This document shows, piece after piece, positions 23,236 through 32,765 of a stretch of 64,000 bases of DNA; the first letter of the stretch is position 1; the number at the start of each line of letters is the position of its first letter. The notes beneath the pieces were generated by a model. The model was not told where the DNA came from. It worked only from the letters and a program-made list of their open reading frames with translations, and ran no database searches. The translations under genes were made by a program, and so were the position numbers. Source of the stretch: Typhlomys cinereus (lineage: Eukaryota; Chordata; Mammalia; Rodentia; Platacanthomyidae); assembly GCA_023101885.1 (NCBI GenBank), contig JALPQD010000053.1, positions 4,714,447 through 4,778,446 of the forward strand. The letters run 5' to 3'.

Positions 23236-23396
23236 GTGAGACTACTCTGAAAATGTGTTTGAAAATTTAGCTGAAGTGGATAATTTCCTAAAGAAATAGT
23301 ATTTATTAAAGTGCTCCTTTTGAAAACAGAAGACATGCAAACAGATCAATTTCTGTAGCCCAAAGAACATTGCCAAGGAGCTGCTAAACAGAAAAG

Positions 23397-23440
23397 GAAA
23401 CAAACAAACAAACAAACAAACAAACAAACAAACAAACAAA
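23397..23440. repeat. (AAAC)n tetranucleotide repeat
   Basis: About 11 perfect CAAA units. The poly(Leu-Phe-Val-Cys) frame on the minus strand is its translation. Confidence 0.97.
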
Positions 23441-23756
23441 GCAGATGGTGTGTGTGTATGTACTTGCTTGTGTTTGTGTGTGCAGATGTGCATGGATGTG
23501 AGTGTGCGTGTGTTTGTATGTCAGAAGCCAACCTTGGGTGTTGTTTCTCAGGCATGTCTGTCTTCTTTTTTTGAGAGAGAATCTCTTACAGGAACCTGGG
23601 ACCTTGCCATTTAGATGAGACTGACTGGCCGTCACACTCTGGGCATCTGCGTGTCTCTGCCTCTCCAAAGCTGGAATCACCAGTATGTGCCACCAAGCCT
23701 AGCTTGTCTGCAGAAATTGGGGATGTAACTCAAGTTCTCATGCTCGCGGGGTGTCC

Positions 23757-24100
23757 CAGTTACTCTTTGTTGCTAAGAGTCGAACAACTTAAAGGAGAAA
23801 AGGGAAATTGATTCAGCATACAATTCTAGAGGGGACGTATAGTCCATTATGGTAGAAAAGGCAAGGCTGGCTGGCAGAAGCTGGAGGTGACCTAAATCAT
23901 GTCCAACAAGGAGGCTGAGAGCTGTAAAACTGCCACTGCTAGAACAGACTTCTCGATGAAGTAGGGTGGAGCTAGTCAACCTCCAGGCCCACCTCCTTCC
24001 TCCAGCAAGGCTCCACCTCTTAAAGGTGCGTGATCTTACCAAACTGAAGAGTCAAACAGTGAGCCTGTGGGGGACAACTCACATTTCAAACCATGATATG
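23757..24100 (-). mobile_element. MaLR-like solo LTR
   Basis: Reverse-oriented LTR: 'cagttactctttgttgct', 'aaaggagaaaagggaaattg', 'tatagtccattatggtag', 'ccacctccttcctccagcaa', 'ggctccacctcttaaagg' and 'atttcaaaccatgata'. It shares this order with the LTRs at 17,290 and 27,735. Confidence 0.8.
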
Positions 24101-24149
24101 TGACAAATACTTTATTTGCTGAGCTCTCTCTTCAGCCCCCATATTGTTT

Positions 24150-24960
24150 CTTGGGATAATTCTGCCAGAGATTCAAAGATCAGATACTTCACAAATTTCC
24201 TGGAGCATTAAAGAAAAACTTTCTACTTCATTTTGTGAAGCAAGTGTAACATTGACATCTATGTTGGACTTTAAACATTCAGAAGAGAGAAAATAAAAGA
24301 TTTCATCTAGGAATATTTATGCCTTTCTAGACAAAATATTATTGCAAAATAATTATGACCAAGTAAAATTTATTTTAGGAATACAAATTTGGTTCAATAT
24401 TAGGAAATCCATGATGTAATTTACATATGAATAAATCTAAGGAGCAAATATATAATGCTATTATCATAGATGCTGAAAATACTAGTTCTTGAAGAAAGCT
24501 CTGTAGGAATTGGATTTGATGACTGCATTGATGGATTTGATGATGTCCTTGAACCTAAAATTATTATTCTATATATTAGAGAAATTTCTCTTAATGTTAC
24601 AGGAAGCTTACTATGTGCACTCTTTTTATCATTTTATTGGATATGTTGACCAATAATAATATAAAAAAGGAATAAGTTAAATATACATAAATTTAAAAAG
24701 GAGAAAAATCATCTCTTTTTAAAAAGCATGATAAAATACCTGGAAACATCAGAGAATTAATGATAAAATTAAGTGATTGAAAAAAATCAGTAAACTAATA
24801 TACACAAGCAGTCTTCATTAACAAATTAAAAGTTATAATGGTGCAGAAAACTGTTTGCAACAGGAATAAAGATGATTGACAAAATACAAAGAAACAAAGG
24901 CAATAAAGACCTTAAGAAGAAATAACATCTAAATGGGAAAAATCTAAAATCTCCCTCTCT
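24150..24960 (+). pseudogene. Ancient L1M ORF2 (reverse transcriptase region) remnant
   Basis: Sense-strand ORF2 wording survives without an open frame. 'cttcattttgtgaagcaagt' corresponds to the NSFYEA-type block upstream of the RT core. 'tatgaccaagtaaaatttat' corresponds to DQVGFIP, 'atttggttcaatattaggaa' to GWFNIRK, and 'atcatagatgctgaaaatac' to the motif A region (IDAEKAF). These appear in the same order as in the young copies on the minus strand at 48-50 kb. Stops and indels are everywhere, consistent with an insertion far older than the other L1s here. Confidence 0.75.
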
Positions 24961-25308
24961 CATATTTCAAGCTGTGGCATAGGCTGCTATGCTGTGGGTG
25001 GTCCTATGGAGGGTCCTCATGACGTGATAAAGAAATGATTTTCCCACACGAAACTGAAGTCTGCCAGTACCTGTATGCATGAGCTCAGGAGAGAATCTTT
25101 TGGCCACAGTCATGTGCCATGGCATGTTTCTCTATCTTTTCAGTTCAAAAATCTAACAGAGTCCCAGTATTTTCATCAAGGTCATGACCTGTGTGACCTA
25201 ACTTCCTCACTCTAGGGTCTACTTTCTAAAGGTTCCAGTACTTCCCAAAGCCTTGCAGGGTGATGTGCAAGAATGGCTGTTAGGGGACACACAGTTTATG
25301 GGAATTCT

Positions 25309-25339
25309 GGCTGGAGGGAGAGAGACAGAGCTCAGCTGC
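25309..25339 (+). mobile_element. tRNA-headed SINE, first 31 bases (split by an LTR)
   Basis: 'ggctggagggagagagacag' then 'agctcagctgc' is the A-box end of an ID-type head. The element resumes at 25,771 after the LTR, with 'gttgccaaagcgacttgc' and the B box. Confidence 0.75.
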
Positions 25340-25770
25340 TGTCATAGTTAGGCACAGGTGTCAATTTGACAGTTGAGGGTTTGAGCTCTGGGCACATGTG
25401 TGGAGAATTAATGGTTGAGTTAAGCCCAGAGCAAATCTGCAACAGATTGTCTAGTTGATGGGGAAGGCCCAACCAATGGTGGGTGGGACTAGGCCCTGAA
25501 CAGGTGAATAAAATGCTGAGAGCTGGTTGAGGAAGTTGGCATCCTTCTGTTCACTTGGTCAGACATGCTGGCCTGACAAGTAACAATTGTCCATCTCTCA
25601 GCTGTTATGTGGTAATAGTGTGGTCAGTTTCCTTGGCCATGGTGTTGGTGCATGCCCTCCTGTCAAGCTGGACTAAGAACTGTAACCAAAAATCATAGAG
25701 AGAATAAACCCTTGTTCACTTAAGCCATTTGATGGTCATTTATTAGCAACCTTGTAGGTCAACTGCAACA
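25340..25770 (+). mobile_element. Solo LTR, family L415 (copy 3), inside a SINE
   Basis: A 431 bp LTR in plus orientation: TGTCATAGTTAGGCACAGG... to ...GTCAACTGCAACA. Flanks are GCTGC (25,335-25,339) and GTTGC (25,771-25,775), a 5-bp target duplication with one C/T difference. A TATA-like 'gaataaaatgctgag' lies mid-element, and 'gagaataaacccttg' gives an AATAAA polyadenylation signal about 75 bp before the 3' end. Confidence 0.92.
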
Positions 25771-25960
25771 GTTGCCAAAGCGACTTGCAAATGGGGGACC
25801 TGAGTTGGATCCTCAGAATCCAAGTACAAAAGCTGGGTGCAGTGATACACACTCTGATATTTACCCCATTGGGAACAGGAGCTTACCAGCCAGCCAGGCT
25901 GTCTTGTCTGAATTATAGACCAGTGAGAGCTCTTGTCTCAAACACTAAAAATAAAGTATC
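25771..25960 (+). mobile_element. tRNA+B1 composite SINE (B4-like), remainder
   Basis: The B box 'gagttggatcctcagaatcc' is followed by a B1-like body ('agctgggtgcagtgatacac', 'ccagccaggctgtcttgt') and an A-rich tail near 25,955. With 25,309-25,339 it makes one B4-like element. Confidence 0.75.
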
Positions 25961-26104
25961 TGAGAAAAGACACCTGAGCTTATCCTCTGGCCTCAGTGCA
26001 TCGGTACCTCCCCCACTGAGCTCTCTCAGTGCCCTCCAAAACATCTCCCACACTGAGCTCTCTCAGCGCCCGTTAAAACATTTTGCTTTTTCAAACATTA
26101 TTTT

Positions 26105-27016
26105 ATTTTTTTATTTTTTATTTTTATTTTTATTTTTTTAAAGTATTTTTTTCTTTTTTTAATTTTTTTTTATTAATACATTTTTTATTATTATTTCAGC
26201 TCATACAAACTTAATAGGTACACCAGTTCCCTCCCTCCCTCCTCCTCCCCCCGTACCCCCTGTTCCTCCTCCCCACCCCCCTCCCTTCCCATCCCCCAGT
26301 TGCCTCTCGCCCCAATTCCCGGAGAGTCCTTTCTTGTGCATGCCTGAGTTTCCTCTGGGCCCTCCTCTCCGATGACGTACAAGGACCCAGTGGCCTTTCC
26401 CTGAACCCTTTCCCGTGTTCCCCTTAGGTATAGAAACACTGCTGTGGCTGCCAATCCCTTGCCTCCAAAGATCTTGGTGCCTTTAGCAGATGCTAGACTT
26501 TGTGGGGTCAATAGTGTGTTGGACAATGCGCAGGGCATGTAAAGTCCAATTATGATTGCTTTGGCCCTAACTTGTATGGAGTATCTTACATATCATTGCT
26601 CCTCCCATCCTTTTGCTCTTACACTCTTACCACCCCCTCTTCCGCAAATTTCCCTGAGCTTCAGGATGGGGAGAGATTAAGCTGGCCTAGTTCTAGGTGG
26701 TTGATATAGTCTCTGAAGTTCTGGATTGTGGTTTGTTGATTTTCTTTTGCAGTTTTGCTGCTCCTGCAATGCCCTTCACTCCATCCTGGTGGGCATTGTA
26801 TGTTACCCCCTGGCCAGAGACAAAAAGCTGTTAAACTAGAGTCTTGTGATAAAAGCACATTCAAAGGTAGATGTAATAAAAGTGGGAAACCACAGTGAGG
26901 GAGGGGTCTATCACCAATTTGCACAACGGTTACTTTTTATCTGCCAGACTATATGCCCTCCTCTTCTGGTGAGATCATACCCCCTCAGTAGTAAATGATC
27001 AGGAACAAAAGTATTT
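26105..27016 (-). mobile_element. Young 5'-truncated L1 (3' UTR only)
   Basis: An A-tail (T/A-rich run 26,098-26,190 on the plus strand) is followed by the antisense 3' UTR: 'cagctcatacaaacttaata', the C/T-rich block 26,225-26,330, 'gagagtcctttcttgtgcat', 'caaggacccagtggcctttc', to 'gatcaggaacaaaagt' at 27,016, where it stops. It closely matches 43,780-44,576 of the L1 at 43,755. It shares the 'ccctgaacc...cccgtgttcc' segment that the L1 at 46,998 lacks, so this copy and the 43,755 copy are one subfamily. It contains no ORF2. Confidence 0.9.
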
Positions 27017-27734
27017 TTTTATTTCTTTTAAAGTTGGTTCTTGAGCAATATATCCTCTATGATATAGAGAGAGGTGCATACATTTTATAATTGTCCAAAA
27101 CATGCATTATTTTGTTGAGGATGTTGTTGAGCGTTTTCAATTTCTCCGAGCAATACTTGGCCCCCAGGGCATTTGAGCTCTGGTCACCCAGAAGCAGAGT
27201 TCGCTCAAGGACCTTTGAGTTCCAGGCACGGCTTTCCCACTATACAGCAGGGAGAGGTGAGAAAGAAGTGCGCTAGATCGTCTTGACCTTTACGCATCTG
27301 AATTTTATTCTTCACTCCCATCTTAACTGGTTCAAGGTCTGAGTGTGGCGTAATCTGAGGAGAGGCATTGGATCAACTCCTGTCCTTGTACCGTTTACGG
27401 CATCTTCCTTTTTTCCCCTCCTTCTCTGTGACAAACAGAGATCAGAATGCTAATCCCAAAACTAGAGGACAATAGATTCCTGAGGTTTCCTCTCATTCTC
27501 ACATTTATGATCCATTCCTGAAAACTCTAAGAAGCCAAATGTCAATGCCAGGTAAGTTTCAGAAAGAACAGGGACTTAAAGCTCATTTTGACCCCTAAAC
27601 CTAGCCACAGTGCTCATCCATGAATGTGTTTTCCATGCATCCATTCTTCAGTCCAACAGTATGTGAGCATGAGTCACATATGTGATATGGTTAAAATCTA
27701 TGGTGCCTGCTGGCCGGCTGGGTGTTGTTACTTT
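27017..27734. other. Unique sequence, nothing recognised
   Basis: No supported repeat, RNA gene or coding region. Confidence 0.4.
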
Positions 27735-28082
27735 TCTTTGTGCTGTGAGACAGTACTTTAAATAACTAGTTCAAGGGAAGAAAGAGATATTTATTTAGCT
27801 TATAGTTACAGAAGGGAGACATAGTCCATTATGGCGGAAAAGGAATGACAGGCGACAGACACTAGAGGTGGCTCAGGTTACATAGCAGTCAGCTTGAAGG
27901 CATAGCAAAGCAAGGCAAAAACAGGACATAGGGATGAGCTACCCACAAGGCCTACAACTTGTGACGTGCCTTTCTTCCAGCAAGACTCCACCTCCTCAAG
28001 GTGCCACTACCTTTCCAAACATTAACATCAAGCTAACGATTCAAACACATGCGGCAACAGCTCACATCCACACCATGACCGC
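27735..28082 (-). mobile_element. MaLR-like solo LTR
   Basis: Reverse LTR plan: 'gaagaaagagatatttattt', 'catagtccattatggcgg', 'cttccagcaagactccacct', 'cctcaaggtgccactacc', 'gattcaaacacatgcggc' and end 'ccacaccatgac'. Confidence 0.8.
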
Positions 28083-28116
28083 ACCAGTCCTGGGTTGCTT
28101 TAAAGAGTTATTATCA

Positions 28117-28378
28117 GACTGGAATTAAGACTCCATCTCCTAAGCAGAACGTCCTGAGTCAGATCCCAGGTCCCATGTAAAAAACGCCAGGTGAGAATGG
28201 CAGCGGCCTATTCTTCTGGCCCTGGTTGGAAATCCCAGAGCAAAGCAAAAAGGAAATAGTAGCAATTCAGGATGATTCCTGAAGTCACCCTTGGTCCTCC
28301 ATAGTGCCCTCTGATACACACACAACACACACACACACACACACAGAGAATAAATAAATAAATCAAATATTTAAAAAT
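28117..28378 (+). mobile_element. SINE family S1, 5'-shortened, with 15-bp TSD
   Basis: The head is partly missing. The body has 'gagtcagatcccaggtccc', 'gaaatcccagagcaaagc', 'atgattcctgaagtcaccct', then a CA tract and an A/T-rich tail. It is flanked by a 15-bp direct repeat, aaagagttattatca (28,102-28,116) and aaagagttatcatca (28,379-28,393), one mismatch. This is an L1-machinery-type target duplication. Confidence 0.92.
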
Positions 28379-28464
28379 AAAGAGTTATCATCACACTTGT
28401 CTGTCAAGCCGCACCCAGGCAGGATTTCTTCCAAGCTGTTTAAATCTCCAGTTTTCTCGAGTTG

Positions 28465-28800
28465 GCAGAGTGCTATAGCTTGAACATGAAATGTCCCTGA
28501 GGCTCATGTGCCGTGCAGCTGGTCCCAGGATGATGACGCTATTCTGGAATAAACTTCAGAGGGTAGGAAATGGGAACCTGGGGATGCTCTGAGATCATCC
28601 CCGGTTCCACATCCCTTTTGTTCTCCTTCTTCCTGTTGCTATGAGCTAAGCGGTCTCTACTGCATACTCTTGCCACCATGACATTCCTCCCCATCCCAGA
28701 CCAGAGCCAGCGAAGTCTAGGACTACGGACTGAAATTCTCCTTCTATAAAGTTATTTTGTCAGGTGTCGTATCACGACAACGTGTCTAACAAATGCACAG
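28465..28800 (+). mobile_element. MaLR-like solo LTR
   Basis: Sense LTR plan: 'gtgctatagcttgaacatg', 'ctgaggctcatgtgccg', 'ttctccttcttcctgttgct', 'cttgccaccatgacattcct' and 'ctataaagttattttgtcag'. This is parallel to the LTRs of the provirus at 37,742. Confidence 0.7.
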
Positions 28801-28923
28801 AGCTACAGGCAGCAGGAACAAAGATCTTTGACTTCTGTGCAGAAACTGCCCTTGTAACCAGTCAGGACGCAACCAGGAAACAAAATCCACACCATCACTT
28901 GAAACTTTAATATAGAGAATTAC

Positions 28924-29180
28924 TGAGGTCAGAGATGGCTCAGGGAGCAAAATATTTGTTGTGTAAGTACAAGTACCTGAGTTTGGATCCTTAGCACTTA
29001 AATAAAAAAGTGGACATGGTGGTGTTCCTGAGACATTCTGATTCAGTGAGAGATCCTGTCTCGACCAATAAGAGCAAATAAGACACATCAATCTTTGGCC
29101 TCAACATGCACACACACACACATACAGAGACACACACACACAGGTTTGCGCACACAAGCATACACACACACACAAATTAT
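28924..29180 (+). mobile_element. tRNA+B1 composite SINE (B4-like) with CA tail
   Basis: Head 'gaggtcagagatggctcagg', B box 'gagtttggatccttagcac', then B1-like 'gtggacatggtggtgttcct' and 'agagatcctgtctcgacc', 'ttggcctcaacatgcac' and interrupted CA repeats to 29,174. Confidence 0.8.
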
Positions 29181-29774
29181 TAAGTACTACAGGAGACTGG
29201 CAGACTAATAGGTAAAGCAAAGGAAACTCTAGACTCACCAGCATATGAGGTAGTTATGACCCCGGGGCTGAGATGAACATCTACAGAAGTGACATTTCAC
29301 TACTCAGCCTGAAATCCAGATCTTGTAAGACACACAGGGTAGTATCTCACTGGTTGCACTGCTGGGCAGAAAAGCATCTGTGGTACTGACCCATCTGTGG
29401 TATTGAACTTGATGGATAGCTTGGATCTGAGAAACAGGAGAAACAGCCCACAAAGAGGAATTGCCTCTCTGACTTGCTTGGAGAGTGGCTTCTGGGGGCC
29501 TTCGGTGATGAGTGCTGGAGGAGACCAGTGAGAGATGCACCCCAGGACTCTTGGGAGGACATATCTTGTCCCTGGGCCTTTTCTTCCTCACCTCTGAAAT
29601 GTCATTTAAAAGGCATACCTTCACTGACCCACTTCCTTTGAATAAGACTTTATTGTGAATGAGGCTTTGTGTTATACAGGTTAGTAGTCTAAATTTAGAG
29701 AACTAAGTTATATATGCAGTAAGTGCCATTTGCTCATCAGATAAGATAGAGTTATTGACAAAGTAAAGACTAGA
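29181..29774. other. Unique sequence, nothing recognised
   Basis: No supported feature. The 106-codon minus frame at 29,304-29,624 has no motif. Confidence 0.4.
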
Positions 29775-29919
29775 GATCTGGGTTTCACAGTAGACCACAG
29801 CCTTGATGGCCTGGGGTTAGCCTGTGCTAATAGGCACTGGCTGGATGTTCCTGGAAAAGCTAGTCTTTCAAGACCTAGTTTCCACAACTACAATAGAGAC
29901 TAGATTCATCTTGGGGATT
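29775..29919 (+). mobile_element. MIR (ancient tRNA-derived SINE)
   Basis: The MIR core order is visible in decayed form: 'cactggctggatgttcctgg', 'tctttcaagacctagtttcc' and 'acaactacaatagagactag', standing for the 'cctcagtttcctcatctgtaaaatggg' region. It is truncated on the right by the following LTR. Confidence 0.6.
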
Positions 29920-30238
29920 TGTCATGTTCTGAATGAGAGTTGTCTCGCACAGTCTCATGTATTCACATTCTTAGTTGCTCTTAATGCTTGAGCAGTTGCA
30001 TCACTTTGACAGGTAGAGCCTTGCTGGGAGAGGAGATATCACAGGGGGTTTAGTAGCTGGCCTGGCTTCCTCTCAGTTTGTTCTTGCTCTCTCTGCCTTC
30101 CTGAGCGCTTTGGTGATCTGAAGGGCCTCCATTTCTGCCTCCAGACATGTCTCTGCTATGTTATTACTGCCATAAAGAACTCTATCCCTGCTGGAACTGT
30201 AAGTCAGATAAATCTTTTTTCTTCCCTAGGTTGGTTGC
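29920..30238 (+). mobile_element. MaLR-like LTR
   Basis: Starts 'tgtcatgttctgaatgag'. It continues with 'aggtagagccttgctggg', 'ttctgcctccagacatgtct' and 'ggaactgtaagtcagataaa' (AATAAA-like end region). It is followed without a gap by a second LTR. Confidence 0.75.
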
Positions 30239-30500
30239 TGTCAGGGTTTGGATGTGATTGCCTTCAACTGGCATATGTGTGTCAATATCTAACTGATGCT
30301 GATATTTGGGAAGATTGTGATACCTGTTTTAGGTGGATCCTTGCTGGAGGATGAAAGGTCACGAGGGTCTGGCCTTGAGGTTTGGCAGCTCAGCTGGGTT
30401 TCCTCAGTTTGCTCTTGCTCCTCTGCCTTGATGGGGTGCGGTGTCCTGAACTAACATCCTGCCTCTGCCTCTAGCCATGCCTTCTGCTATGCGAACCTTA
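30239..30500 (+). mobile_element. Second MaLR-like LTR, 3'-truncated, abutting the first
   Basis: Starts 'tgtcagggtttggatgtgat'. It shares 'ggtggatccttgctggagg', 'ggccttgaggtttggcagct' and 'ctgcctctagccatgcctt' with its neighbours. The head-to-tail placement suggests insertion near the 3' end of the first LTR, or a tandem rearrangement. Confidence 0.7.
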
Positions 30501-30539
30501 GGGTAGAGGAGGGGAAGAATTAGATGTTCTGTTTAGGGT

Positions 30540-30650
30540 GATAGACTCCCCCTCTTAAAGGTCATTCTACCTCCAAATCCCACTGTATGGATACCAAACT
30601 CCCAACACCTGAACATTTGCAGGACAGCCCACATCATTCTCATATTTACT
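30540..30650 (-). mobile_element. MaLR-like LTR fragment
   Basis: 'ctccccctcttaaaggtcat', 'ctacctccaaatcccactg' and 'tttgcaggacagcccacat' follow the reverse LTR plan. Short and diverged. Confidence 0.45.
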
Positions 30651-30689
30651 GACTGACTTGGTGGCAGAAACCACCATGTTACTTAGTAC

Positions 30690-30886
30690 CAGGGCTAATT
30701 ACAAACCATGTGATCTCAACTGTCTGCATCTGAACTATGCACTTGCTTGCTACCTCTGGTGCCATGGAACATTACCTTAGCTTTCTAGCCTTGGTTCCCT
30801 TAGCCATAACATGAATATAATAGCAATAACAAAAGGTTTCGGGAAGGTTCAATAGTTACTCAAGTGAAGAATTAAGCATATAACAC
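30690..30886 (+). mobile_element. MIR, left part (split by a SINE)
   Basis: MIR words in order: 'accttagctttctagccttg', 'gttcccttagccataacatg', 'aatataatagcaataaca', 'ggttcaatagttactcaag' and 'aattaagcatataacac'. The element continues at 31,144 after the inserted S1 SINE. Confidence 0.75.
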
Positions 30887-31143
30887 GGGGCTGGAGAGGT
30901 GGCTCAGGGGTTAAGCCTCTGCCTTGCAGGCGGAAGGTCCTAAGTTTGGATCCTAGATGCCACGTATAGACGCTGGACAGAAGTGGGGGGCGGCCTGTGT
31001 TTCTAGTTCTGGTAGGGCGGAGCCTGTGAATCCCGAGGCAGAGTAAACAAGGAGGAGGTGGAGGTGGTCCATGGTGGTTCCCGAATTCGCCCGTGGTTCT
31101 ACACACACACACACAAATGAGTAGATTAAAAAAAAATTAAACA
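30887..31143 (+). mobile_element. SINE family S1, full length, inside a MIR, TSD about 18-20 bp
   Basis: Intact head 'ggggctggagaggtggctca', A box tggctcagggg, B box 'agtttggatcct', body 'ggtagggcggagcctgtgaa', a short CA tract and an A-rich tail. The flanks aagaattaagcatataacac (30,867-30,886) and aagaattaagcataacac (31,144-31,161) are the duplicated MIR target with a 2-base difference. The intact Pol III boxes and several CpGs make this one of the younger S1 copies. Confidence 0.94.
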
Positions 31144-31200
31144 AAGAATTAAGCATAACACATAGAAAGTGCTCATTTAAATGTGTTAGTGTTTGATGTG
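31144..31200 (+). mobile_element. MIR, right part
   Basis: 'cacatagaaagtgctcattt' and 'aaatgtgttag' are the typical MIR 3' end ('agtaagcgctcaataaatgttag'). Joined to 30,690-30,886 it restores a near-complete MIR. Confidence 0.75.
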
Positions 31201-31339
31201 ATGTTAGATAGAGTTACAGGCTAAATAAAGTCTTGCTGCAATATAGTTTATACATGGTGTTTATCCATAGTAAAAATACAAAGGTTAGTCTAGCAGGGCC
31301 TCTCAGTTCCCTTTTTGACTACAAGCACATCCAGGCTAG

Positions 31340-31562
31340 AAGGAAAGGAAAAGGACCTAAGTTTGGATCTCTAGGTCCCAAGTAAAATTGCTGGTGAATA
31401 TGGTGATGATCTGAAATTCCTGCTTGTAAGGCAGAGTCTGGGGAAGACCAGAGCAAAGTAATAAGGATGTAGAGCAATCTAGGATGATTCCTGATGTCGC
31501 CCTTGGACTTCCACAGGCACCCATACTCAAGTGCTCTCTGGTACATATGTCTGCATACATGT

Positions 31563-31603
<41 letters not shown>
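31340..31603 (+). mobile_element. SINE family S1, lacking the first ~50 bases, (CA)n tail
   Basis: B-box region 'taagtttggatctctagg', body 'gtaaggcagagtctggggaa', 'gaccagagcaaagtaataag', 'aggatgattcctgatgtcgc' and 'ccttggacttccacaggcac'. The tail is (CA)n at 31,565-31,601. Confidence 0.88.
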
Positions 31604-31605
<2 letters not shown>

Positions 31606-31679
31606 AAGCAACTCTTAAAGTAAGCTTCTCAGAGAAGCAATCAGCCAGAAAAGACAAAAACGAGTGGAAGAAAATAATC

Positions 31680-32050
31680 AAAAACCACAGGTAAATGTCA
31701 GGGATGGCAAGAGGAGAGAAAAGTGTCTATGATGAGCCAGACGAGTAGACAGCAAGAAAGAACAAAAAGATGAGGAGGCCGGTAGGCAGCTGTTGCTGCA
31801 CCTGCAGAATGGGCACTTACAGTGGAAACCTTTGGGTCTAAAGCTGGTGAGCCCCCGCAGGAGTAAAAAAGCCAAGTGAACCCTGGGGTTCATAGAAGCA
31901 CACAGGCAGAAGGGTGGAGGGAGAGGGAGGGAGTAATAAAAGGAGGAGAGGGGATGGGAGGGAGGAGAGAAGGAGGGAAACTGGAATGAATACTTAACAT
32001 GTTTATAAATATAGAAAAAAATAAAAATGGAAATAAATGTGGAGTCAAAA
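31680..32050 (+). mobile_element. L1 3' end (purine-rich tract plus tail)
   Basis: The G/A-rich block 31,905-31,980 ('gggtggagggagagggaggg', 'ggaggagaggggatggg') is followed by 'atgtttataaatatagaaaa' and an A-rich end. Preceding words ('cataagaagcacacaggca'-like) also occur at 58,075-58,330, marking the same old L1 3' subfamily. Confidence 0.6.
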
Positions 32051-32599
32051 AAAAGAGGAGGAAGGCAATAGGGTGTTAGGTGCTAATTTGAGGGCGATGA
32101 TACCTAAAGGGGTAGGTAGCTAGGTCACCTCACCTGCTCCTCTTTTCCTACAGACAGTCATACCGTTTTCTCGAGTCTCCCTTTCATAGCAGCCCAAGTC
32201 AGCTCCCACTTCCTGAATTCTCTCCTACCCTTGGAGTGACTGCTAAGGGCTTATTTCCTAAGGTCACCCAGTGTATCCCTCATGACCTCTTTATCCTCCA
32301 GGACCTCAATATCATATATTTTATCAGAAGAAGGCAGACAGACAAGAGAACCCAAAGCAAGGCAAAAAATTCACTTAGCCCTTGGTTCTAGAAAGGTGGT
32401 AAGTCATAGCAATAACAATGATCTTGTTCATAAAAGACAGACAAATGTAACAGTCGTGAAAAAATGTATTTTGAATGATTTGAATGTAAATGCATTATTA
32501 AAGTATAACTTATATCAGGAAACAAAAAGATGAGGAGGCAAAGAAGAGCTGAAAGTTGGAAGGGGAGAACGAGGGGGCTGCCGCTGGCTGGCTGCAGCT

Positions 32600-32765
32600 C
32601 CAGACTTCCGGCTGCTCTGCAGGATCCATTCTTTGTTCTCCTGGGGTTTTGCAGGCTCTGCCTTCCAGGGCAGGAATTGCAGGTCCCCGCCATATCTGCT
32701 GGGCATTTTTACATGGGATCTAAACTCGGGACCTTTTGCTTGCGAGGCATCTCTCCACCCTTTAC
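32600..32765 (-). mobile_element. SINE family S1 fragment
   Basis: On the plus strand: 'tctcctggggttttgcaggc', 'tctgccttccagggcagg', 'tgctgggcatttttacatgg', 'gatctaaactcggg', 'ccttttgcttgcgaggca'. This is the reverse of the S1 middle and head. Both the tail and the first bases of the head are missing. Confidence 0.8.

Noticed and set aside
23560..23720. SINE-like wording ('ctctgcctctccaaagctgg', 'tgtgccaccaagcctagct')
   Set aside because: Resembles antisense B1/B3-type sequence, but the match is confined to one short stretch and the family and boundaries cannot be supported.
26191..26538. 115-codon minus-strand frame repeated at 43,792-44,115
   Set aside because: It lies in the L1 3' UTR purine tract, downstream of ORF2, and is open only because of base composition.
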